From: Cannabis sativa
Taxonomy: Eukaryota; Streptophyta; Magnoliopsida; Rosales; Cannabaceae
Direction of reading: 5' to 3'
DNA length: 64,000 bases
NCBI RefSeq assembly: GCF_029168945.1
Contig: NC_083604.1
Span: 65,240,211-65,304,210 of the forward strand
Shown here: in pieces, positions 56,861-64,000 of the stretch
Numbering within the stretch: the first letter of the stretch is position 1
Layout of the letters: every line of letters starts with the position of its first letter
Translations under genes and position numbers: made by a program
The notes under the pieces: generated by a model
Databases searched by the model: none
Told to the model about the DNA's origin: nothing
The model's input: the letters and a program-made list of their open reading frames with translations, nothing else

Positions 56861-58012
56861 TCATCGTTATGTAATGATGGATCAAATTCTCTACCGAAGA
56901 GGACTCAGCATGCCTTATTTAAGGTGTGTATCGGACCCTGAAGCTAGACAAATCATGCTAGAGGTCCACGAAGGGTTCTGTGGAGATCATACGGGAGGAC
57001 CCAGTCTCTCAAAGAAAATATTGAGACAGGGATACTTCTAGCCAACAATGAAAAAAGATTGTATAGACTACGTCCAAAAGTGTGATTCGTGTCAAAGGTT
57101 CGCGAACATACCGAGAGCTCCTCCAAATGAAATCACCCTGATGACTAGTCCCTGGCCCTTCGCGGTATGGGGAATAGATCTTATTGGGTCCCTGCCAACA
57201 GGAAAAGGAGGAGTAAAGTATGCAATAGTAGCAGTAGACTACTTCACCAAATGGACGGAGGCTGAGCCCATGAAGACCATAACTGCTAAAAAAGCACTAG
57301 ACTTTGTTATCAAAAACTTAGTTTGTCGATATGGCCTGCCTCACAAAATAGTCTCTGACAATGGAAAGCAATTCGATTGCGAAGAATTTACTGACTTCTG
57401 CAACCAAGACGGAGTAGTGAAAAGCTTCTCCGCGGTGGCCAGACCTCAAACAAACGGTCAAGCGGAAGCAGTCAACAAAATCCTAAAGGTCACCCTGAAG
57501 AAAAAGCTGCTGGCCTGAAAAAACAACTGGCCTGAAGAGTTGCCAAGAGTGTTATGGGCTTACCGGACGACCCCCAGAACCACGACCGGTCACTCGCCTT
57601 TTTCAATGGCGTACGGTTGTGAAGCGATGGTCCCAGTAGAAACGTTATTCCCGTCCCACAGGAGAACGACTTACGATCCAGTCACGAATCAGGCTTTGCT
57701 TCAAGAAGCCCTGGACAAGTTGAAGAACTCCGGGACGAGTCTCAAATACGGATGGCAGCTTATCAAAAGAAGGTGACCAAGTATTTTAACTCCAAAGTTA
57801 AAAATAGAAAGTTCGCTATTGGGGATATGGTCTTAAGAAGAGTCTTCCCAGCCACCCAAGAACCCGGAGTGGGGGTACTTGGGCCAAATTGGGAAGGACC
57901 ATATGAAATCGAGGACGAAATCGGCTCAGGCACTTACAAGCTAAAAAGAATGGATGGAACCATTGTGCCAAGGGCCTGGAATGCCGATCACCTCAGAAAA
58001 TATTACCAATAG
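56861..58012 (+). pseudogene. Tat integrase
   Basis: The zinc-binding region spans ILYRRGLSMPYLRCVSD, EVHEGFCGDHTGG and CDSCQRFANIPRAPP. The catalytic core (57048-57518) has WGIDLIGSLPTGKGG, IVSDNGKQFDCEEF and ARPQTNGQAEAVNKI, giving Asp, Asp and Glu. An in-frame TGA at 57516-57518 and a frame change near 57755 interrupt it. The tail (57752-58012) reads FAIGDMVLRRVFPATQ, GPNWEGPYEIEDEIG and WNADHLRKYY. A TAG near 57040 also interrupts the zinc region. Confidence 0.88.
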
Positions 58013-58500
58013 CCAAGAATGTAACTTAGACTTTGTTTAAAGAGTTTGTACCGTCTAAATGTATACAGCCTCCGCATGTTAAATAAAACTGAGTGCCTTA
58101 AAAACAAAGTTTCTATGCCACTCAGGGGGGTACTAGGGTATACCGCACGGACAGACAAAAAACAAACTAAGTAAAATATCCTGACCCAAAGGGCAGGTCA
58201 AAAAGAGTATGCACAAAAATAAAAAGCATAAGTATAAACATCCCGATCCAAAGGACAGGTCCAAAAGAGAAATATGTGCATAAAAAAAGATCACGTATAA
58301 ATATCCTAGCCCTAAAGGGGAGGTCAAAATATATACAAATGGCCCGGGGACAGGCCTTAGAAATTGTCTCCCCTTTAAATAAAACAGCTATGTAAGATAT
58401 TGTCTTAAATAAAAGAAAAATAGCTGTAAGTAAACATATATAAAGAAAAAAAAAAGAAGTGAGTGAAATCCTGGTTGTACTGGGTCAAACTCAGAGCGGC
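58013..58500. repeat. Region between pol and antisense gene with short tandem repeats
   Basis: No gene is seen. At about 58178-58335 three units of roughly 62 bp repeat the pattern ATCCTGACCCAAAGGGCAGG with AAAA-rich spacers ending GTATAA. The region would form the 3' untranslated part of both the sense pol transcript and the antisense transcript. Confidence 0.6.
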
Positions 58501-59175
58501 CTAATCGATGCGCGGAGGGAGACGAGGTCCGATGCGTGCCTCCACCATGGCATCAAGCTTTTTCTTCTTCTCCCAGAATTTGGCGATCATTTCCTCAGGT
58601 TTGGGGTAGAAGGTAAGCTTGATGTTCTGGTCGTTTGTAGACCAAGCCATGAAGACGCCATCATCAAAACGCTTGGTGCACCGGCTGCAGGAGACGGGAG
58701 AAAGAAGCTCATCCCTTTTTGCCTTCTTTGAGGCTTGTTCCTTGAAGTCCCTGAGCTCCTTCAGCTCCGTGGCCAGGGTGGCCCTGGATTCTAAGTTTGC
58801 CTGGTGAGTTTCCTCTAAGGACCTCACCTTGGCAGCCATCTCATCCAAGGCTTCCCTGGCCTCCCGAAGCTTCCGCCTGGCCTTCGCGGTGGCTTCACCT
58901 TCCGTCCTCAGCTCTTCCTGGTGCCTGGCCTCCAGCCTATCTCTCCGCAGGGCCTCCTCCCGGATCATTGCCTCCACCTGGGCTTCCCTCCGCTTTGCCT
59001 CTTCCTCATTAGCTTTGGCAGCGGCCTCCCGGCGCTCAGCAGCCTCCTGATAAAGCCGCCTCTCAGCAGTAAGATCTTGAAGAATCTTCCTGACTTCGTC
59101 CATGTCCCCAAAATCAGACAGGACGAAGCCATGGTTGATTATGTTCTTGGAGAGACGGCCGGCTTCAGCAGCAAG
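58501..59175 (-). pseudogene. Antisense gene of Tat element, exon 3: coiled coil
   Basis: The frame is open from the acceptor TTTTTTAG|CTT to TAG at 58501-58503, about 224 codons. It starts LAAEAGRLSKNIINHGFVLS and continues with a strongly helical, charged stretch (RLYQEAAERREAAAKANEEE, RREAQVEAMIREEALRRDRL, AREALDEMAAKVRSLEETH). This is a predicted coiled coil of about 120 residues. It ends in a less helical tail with CSRCTKRFDDG and WSTNDQNIKLTFYP. A long coiled coil suggests self-association or binding of another protein; the function is unknown. This exon carries no stop or frameshift. Confidence 0.8.
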
Positions 59176-59254
59176 CTAAAAAATAATGCAAGTATAAGTA
59201 AGAATCTCCAGAAAAGAAAACAATAAGGGGAAAGGCAAACTACAAAACACTTAC

Positions 59255-60022
59255 CACAGTGAGGGAGTGGCTGAGATCCTGGACTTGGTAGATGGAGTTC
59301 AAGGATGCACAAGCAGCGAACCGCTTAGGTGCACACCGGGTAAGCTGGGACGCAAACTCGCCAGTCATCTCCGCAGTAAAGGGAGCTAAGGTGGGCCAAA
59401 GGAAGTGACCAAACCAGTCCGACAGGGGGTCCAAATTTAGGTCCCACAGATTCTGGTATTCCGGGTTGTTGAGAGTGTTTTGCATCTCAACTCGCAAGAC
59501 CCTCCTAAGGGCTTCCACCTCAGCATACCCCCGGGAGTATTCGTCCATGGCATAGTTGTGTTTAGCTATTCGGAGCTCCTGTCTCGCCTCATCTCCAGGA
59601 ACCGGAGTCAGCACAATATTGGGAGGGGCAGTATGTTCTTCCATGGGAGAGACCCCGCCATCGAGACTGTGGGCCGGAGTATCAGCTCTCTGTGGCTGTT
59701 TGGGCTCCTCCTGGGCAATCATTTTGCCTTTACGTTTGCGAATCAGAGCAATTTCTTGCTCTTCTTCACCTTCTTCAACTTCCTCAGGAAGAGCCCGGTG
59801 CCCTCCTGCACCTTCTTCAACTTCCTCAGAAAAGCCCCATTGCTTTTCTTGACCTTCTCCCGGGAGCACCTCCTCGTCATCCACTAAGTCAATAGTGTCT
59901 GGAGGAGCACTGGAAGAAATCTTTAAAGGGGGGGGCCATTTGGGAAGAAGTAAAGGGAGGAGGAGCCTCAGGAGTGTGAACCCCGGCAAGTTCGGCCAAA
60001 ATGGCATCCATGGAAGCACCTG
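59255..60022 (-). pseudogene. Antisense gene of Tat element, exon 2
   Basis: It is bounded by TTGTAG|CA (60022) and CTGTG|GTAAGTG (59255). It begins AGASMDAILAELAGVHTPEA in phase with exon 1. A frame change falls in a run of eight C (59930-59937 in plus view). It then continues in the second frame with DTIDLVDDEEVLPGEGQEKQ, an acidic region (EEVEEGAGGHRALPEEVEEG), a basic KRKGKM and LRIAKHNYAMDEYSRGYAEV. It ends YQVQDLSHSLTV. The 79-base intron to exon 3 keeps phase 0. Apart from the homopolymer slip it is open throughout. Confidence 0.75.
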
Positions 60023-60105
60023 CTACAACAAAAGAAAGAAAGCAAGTGTTAGAACATCCGTGGGAAACCACCAACACTCAGATATGACAAGCAAGCTAGT
60101 CCTAC

Positions 60106-61561
60106 CCTGACTCTCTAATTCGGCCCTAGCAAAGTTCCAAATTTTGATGCTGGCAGCATCATCTCCGAGATAGCCGTCCGAAGGCCGGAACCAGCTGGAT
60201 GTAATATAAGCTGAAGGGCCTAAGGGAACGGGCTCCGGAGGACCAGAACCCATCTGGGACCGACCTAGGAAATCTCCTAAGTTGGAAAAATAAAACTCCT
60301 TCAAATGGTCTCCCCACTGGGTCGAGGGCATCCTAAACCTATAAAGACCCTCATCGAACCCTACAGGCCTAAGACTGGCATACTCGCCAACAGAAGGGAC
60401 ATAATGAACTGCTAAAGGAGACTTACCATCAGAGCTGGAGGTGCTGGCACCAGGAGCCCCAGTGTTCGGCTCCTAAGCCGAAGGCTGTGGCCTGGGAGCC
60501 CTTCTCTCCGCTGAGTCCCCAATATGAAGGGGCTTCTTGGCGATCGCCTGACTTCTTCTCTCGACCGGGCTCCCCACGCGAAGTGGCCTCCCGGAAGGTG
60601 CCTGGGCCTTAGAGTATGCCTTCTCCTGAGCCTTCCGGTAGAGATATTCCTGGTACTTCTTCTCGGCAGTAGCAATGATCTCATCCCGGAAGGTCTTCTC
60701 CGCGACCGGCGCCCTCACGTTGGGACAGATAACCCGGGAAAGGTTAGAGTCCTCCACGAATTGGTGCGGAAGGATGAGTTTTGCCTTCCTGCAGTTCTCC
60801 GTAGTGACCAGGCCCCCGACGTCAAGATCAGCCTGGTCATAAGAGGCAAAGGCCTGGGCTCTCCGAAGAAAGACCTAAGTAGGCGCGGTCCGTTCGTAAG
60901 GAGGAATCCTGACCCACTCTGTGAGGAGCTCCAGATGGTCCACTGCCCGGAACCCGGAGGAGAAGAAAAAACGATGGCGATACTCCTTAACATGAGTTTG
61001 CCTATTATACGGGACCACCCCTTCATTGGCAAGGTGGGCCCGGAACCCGTAAAAACCATCCTTAAGTTTGTCCCCCTTCTTGGGGACAGAAATAAGTTCG
61101 TAAAAATACAATATTTCTGCCAGGCGGGGAGAGCCCCATCCCCGGGCGGAGTAAAAAATAAATAAGCCTGAAAGCAGGCGGTATGCTTGGGGAATAAGTT
61201 GGTATGGTGCAAGGCCGACAAAAACTAAGAAATTAACAAAATAATCTTTGAGAGGAAGCATGGCCCCGGCCATCAAATGCGTCTGGCTCCAGGCCCCAAA
61301 GCCGCCGTAGTTATGATTGGGCGTCTCCGCCTCACGAGGTGGCCGGTGGTAGGACCCTGATGTGGAAGGCTTGATTCCAGCTACCTCCACGATGTTCTCC
61401 AGCTGGTGGGGACAGGTTAGAGTGGAGTGAAGCTCGGCCGCCTCCCATCCGGTCGCCCAAGACTTGTACCCCTCCTTGGCAACAGGACCCAGGGAGACCT
61501 CCTCGAGGGTAGCCAGGCACTTACTGCTCTTCTTAGATGATTTTGAGCGAGAAGCAGACAT
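60106..61561 (-). pseudogene. Antisense gene of Tat element, exon 1: N-terminal domain
   Basis: From ATG 61561 the frame runs through 485 codons to a donor CAGG|GTAGGA at 60106, interrupted only by TAG at 60875-60877 and at 60473-60475. It begins MSASRSKSSKKSSK. The region LPLKDYFVNFLVFVGLAPYQ, LIPQAYRLLSGLFIFYSARG and GDKLKDGFYGFRAHLANEGV resembles the plant family called putative gypsy-type transposon (PF04195, from memory). A Lys/Arg/Ala-rich linker (EIIATAEKKYQEYLYRKAQE) and a segment SSWFRPSDGYLGDDAASIKI follow. The 83-base intron joins exon 2 in frame. Confidence 0.78.
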
Positions 61562-62034
61562 GTTTCGATTCTGTAAAAAGAGTTAAGATTCCAGCAGTTA
61601 GGCCCCATACCAAACCCTAAACTAAGAAAAAGGGAATGGGGGTCCCCTAACCGCTGGAAAGAGGCCCCCTCTGGACACCTGTCATACAGGAAACCCTAGG
61701 AAGATTCCCTGGACAAGAGTCGGGTGCAATAAATTCACAGAAGACGGTATTGCGCACTAAAGAAAAAGAAAAGGCAGAAAGCAGAAGGAAAACAATCTAT
61801 CCTATGCCCTAAGCGACCATTATACGAAGAACGTATGGTCTTCTACAAAAAATAACGACAAATGCGTGACAACAGTAATCCTATCACTAGAGCAGTGAAC
61901 TCAAACCGATTATATGAAGGATCTAAACATTTGCATTCCCAGAAACTTCGAATACAAACCCAGAAAAGAACAAGCAGATAAGTAACAGCATGCCATGCAT
62001 ATTAATAATGAAGCAAAGAGTGCAAGGAACTTAC

Positions 62035-62205
62035 AATGAAGTGTTGAGACTGGGGGTCCTGTTGTGAATCAAATGAAGACAAGAAGGACTGACAGTAACA
62101 AACGAAGAAGAACTGGAGAAATTTGCAAAGTGTTCAAAGATGTTTTTTTGGGTCTGAGAATTCTCTCTCTGGGAAATTTGAGCGAAGTTGGCAAGAAATG
62201 GAAAG
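62035..62205 (-). other. Probable 5' UTR exon of the antisense gene
   Basis: A strong donor ATT|GTAAGTTCC at 62034 and an acceptor CTTTTTACAG at about 61571, ten bases before the ATG, define a likely 460-base 5' UTR intron. The start near 62205 is set by the TATA box. No coding is expected here. Transcript data would be decisive. Confidence 0.5.
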
Positions 62206-62230
62206 TAACCGAAATGAAGGAAATGTGGTG

Positions 62231-62240
62231 GCTTTTATAA
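62231..62240 (-). promoter_or_regulatory. TATA box for the antisense gene
   Basis: Minus-strand CTTATAAAAGCCACC is a near-ideal plant TATA box about 330 bp inside the 3' LTR. It points into the element, opposite to pol transcription. Confidence 0.6.
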
Positions 62241-62553
62241 GCAAAGCTGCATGAGGAACAGGCGTCATCACCTACCAATCGAACGGTGGGGGAAGCGCAC
62301 GATTCGAATTCTCAGAAATCAACGAACCAGATTGGTTTGCAATTAAGGCGGTGGAACGTTTGAGTATCCGCCTGACACCATTAATGCGTTGTATCAATCA
62401 ATGGGCGTGAAACGAATCGACCTTTGCAAAAAGTGAATCGCTGCATTAAAGGCCATCATTAAATACACCCTCACGCGCTCAAAGCTCGTGTCAGGAAACC
62501 GAGGAGTCAACCGGAAGCACTTGAGCAAGCCTTGTTTTATTTTTTCAAATAAA

Positions 62554-62571
62554 CAAGGCTTGGGGGGTAAA
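62554..62571 (+). other. Polypurine tract of Tat element
   Basis: AAGGCTTGGGGGGTAAA ends directly at the 3' LTR start TGTTGCCCC. Confidence 0.85.
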
Positions 62572-63358
62572 TGTTGCCCCTAATTTTCCCAATATACGTG
62601 GACCAACCAAACAAGGACACGTGGATCAAGCAATGTGCAATCCAAAATATTTGCTAAGTCTTTGTGCTGTAAGGTGGCTTCCAGGACATAGCTCCCGGAG
62701 AAGGCATATGGAACCCCATATGCTCCCGGAAGCTCGAAGTAACGCTAAGTCATCTCCGTGACGTGTCAGGTTTCTCCTGAGCAATTAAGTCGCATTTAAT
62801 GCCGCATGGGAGGAAGCGTGTTGGGATTGCTACACGCAATAAAGTCTGACGGCACAACCTCCAACCAGCAGCTACAAAGTAATGATCATTTAAGTCTAGC
62901 GACGGCTACACTGTGAAGAGTCACATCAGTCAAAAGACAATAAGGACATTCCACATAAAAACCCTATAGCACCTAGTGATTTGACCATGCATTACCCATG
63001 GTATATTCATTGGGAATGCCCAACTTTATGGATACTTACAGATACGTTTGTAAGGATAATTCTGGGGATCACCCCACCAAAAACACTATAAATACCCCCT
63101 CAAAGCTCATTAAATGGGATCGAGAATCTTGGGCTGCATAAGAGCAAGTAGAGTAAATACTCACCAAGAACATTCTCTGTATTTATAAGAGTGAAACACT
63201 CCCCAAATACATTCTCTGTATTAAATACATCCATAAATAACAAAGACTCGTGGACTAAGGCTCATTAACGCCCCAACCACGTAAAAATCCTTCTCTAATT
63301 TTCTTACAGCTCTCTAACTTTATAATATTTTATTAGTTGCCGAAAACCTCGGTCAACA
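62572..63358 (+). repeat. 3' LTR of Tat element
   Basis: 787 bp, aligned end to end with 51200-51987. By eye about 15 substitutions and one length change separate them. A TATA box is at 63087-63094. Confidence 0.94.
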
Positions 63359-63363
63359 GATCC
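63359..63363. repeat. Target-site duplication of Tat element, right
   Basis: GATCC follows CGGTCAACA and matches 51195-51199. Copia reverse transcriptase sequence resumes directly after it. Confidence 0.93.
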
Positions 63364-64000
63364 TTGTATATATTTTCAAGATAGATATAGAGATACTTTA
63401 TGTTTGTTGTTGTACGTATATGATATTCTGATCGCTAGCAAAAGTGTACAAGAGATCAAGCACTTGAAGCTCCAGCTAAAGACGGAGTTTGAAATGAAGA
63501 ATTTGGGTCTGGCTAGTAAGATCTTAGGCATGGATTTAAGAAGGGGAAGACGAAAAAGACTACTGTACTTGAGTCAGACGAGCTACATCAAAAAGGTTCT
63601 AGACTTTTAAAATGAGTAACTCTAAGGTAGTGAGTACTCCGCTTGCACAACATTTCAAACTGAGTATTACTCAGATGCTAGAAGATGAAATTAAGAAGTT
63701 AGTTATATCAAGAGTTCCATAAGCCAGTACAGTTGGCTCTGTGATGTCATGGTTTGTACAAGACTGACCATAGCATATGCACTAAGCACGGTGATTAGAT
63801 TCATGGGAAACCCTGGAAAGGAGCATTGGGAAGCCTTAAAATGGATTCTACATTACTTAAAGGGAACTGCTGAGAAGGGATTGGTGTTAGGCATGAATAA
63901 TTGAAATGAAGACTCGAATGTTATTAATGGTTATGTGGACTCTGATTATGCAGGGTGCATTAATACTTAGAAGTCTTTGACGTGATATGTGTTTACTATG
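63364..64000 (+). pseudogene. Tork-like RT second half and RNase H, cut by window end
   Basis: After the insertion, copia pol continues with LLYVYDILIASKSVQEIKHL, where the catalytic motif is normally YVDD. LKTEFEMKNLGLASKILGMD, RKRLLYLSQTSYIKKVL and, in changing frames, NPGKEHWEALKWILHYLKGT and GYVDSDYAGCINT (RNase H) follow. Stops occur near 63608 and 63720. The element runs past position 64000. Confidence 0.85.

Larger units (their letters stand above)
51200..63358 (+). mobile_element. Complete Tat-lineage Ty3/gypsy element with antisense gene
   Basis: It has LTRs of 788 and 787 bp, TSD GATCC, primer-site and polypurine tract, and plus-strand gag, protease, reverse transcriptase, RNase H, archaeal-type RNase H and integrase to about 58012. 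About 4.5 kb of further sequence follows before the 3' LTR, most of it an antisense multi-exon gene. The LTRs differ at roughly 15 positions by eye, so insertion was fairly recent. The plus-strand polyprotein has several stops and frame changes, so this copy is not autonomous. Confidence 0.95.
47154..64000 (+). mobile_element. Tork-like Ty1/copia element, interrupted and cut by window end
   Basis: A 5' LTR (ending near 48312), primer site, gag, protease, integrase and the first half of reverse transcriptase run from about 47154 to 51199. The rest of reverse transcriptase and RNase H continue at 63364-64000, beyond an inserted Tat element. The gag start MATGKYDVKKFIGTNDFGFW and the integrase style fit the Tork/Tnt1 clade. 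The coding region is worn: the protease active site, gag knuckle and the YVDD motif are all altered. The LTR start is a guess because the 3' LTR is outside the window. Confidence 0.8.

Noticed and set aside
58797..59226. Plus-strand frames opposite the coiled-coil exon
   Set aside because: The minus-strand frame is longer, has splice sites and a clear coiled coil; the plus-strand frames are Ser/Ala-rich shadows.
1..64000. tRNA or rRNA genes
   Set aside because: No cloverleaf-like GTTCRA box with a matching A box, and no rRNA core sequence, could be recognised by eye.

Overview
This window is plant nuclear DNA, made almost entirely of transposable elements nested inside one another. The evidence is plant-lineage LTR retrotransposons (Tekay-like chromovirus, two Tat-type Ty3/gypsy elements with an archaeal-type RNase H, and two Ty1/copia families), a CACTA transposon with TNP2 and Ulp1-protease genes, many small MITEs, GT-AG introns and AT-rich spacers. 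A eudicot is likely. A Cannabaceae-type genome is a guess that I cannot prove from the sequence. Only one probable host gene is seen. No rRNA, tRNA or CRISPR array was found.

Layout. 1-5808: antisense, left-truncated Tat element (gag to archaeal RNase H, plus its 5' LTR). 5809-8087: AT-rich spacer with a CACTA MITE. 8088-34685: a CACTA transposon on the minus strand, with only about 4.8 kb of its own DNA, expanded to 26.6 kb by two insertions. One is a Tekay-type Ty3/gypsy element (9782-19429, TSD ATAAC) sitting in an intron between its transposase-derived exon and its Ulp1-type protease exons. The other is a solo copia LTR (TSD TACAC) in the transposase coding region, itself split by a complete copy of the same copia family (22385-32615, TSD GGTTT). 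34686-35771: AT-rich spacer made of the same repeat as the left flank. 35772-37753: a probable four-exon host gene on the minus strand, perhaps plastid-targeted, unrecognised. 37754-46180: gene-poor DNA with microsatellites and several MITEs. 46180-47153: remnant of another gypsy element. About 47154-64000: a worn Tork-like copia element running off the window, interrupted in its reverse transcriptase region by a complete 12.2 kb Tat element (51200-63358, TSD GATCC) and in its LTR by a hAT-like MITE.

The most unusual feature is in the Tat element at 51200-63358. Downstream of pol and on the opposite strand lies a multi-exon gene (61561 down to 58501, about 2.9 kb of coding sequence, two coding introns, a likely 5'-UTR intron and its own TATA box at about 62231-62240). 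It encodes a protein with a globular N-terminal region and a C-terminal coiled coil. Antisense ORFs are known in a few Tat-lineage elements, but this gene's layout and role look poorly described.

Activity. The Tekay element keeps a complete gag and pol, separated by one in-frame stop. The inner copia element has nearly identical LTRs but a decayed interior, which suggests it moved with proteins supplied by another copy. The CACTA element looks like an internal-deletion derivative whose protease-domain exons still splice in one open frame.
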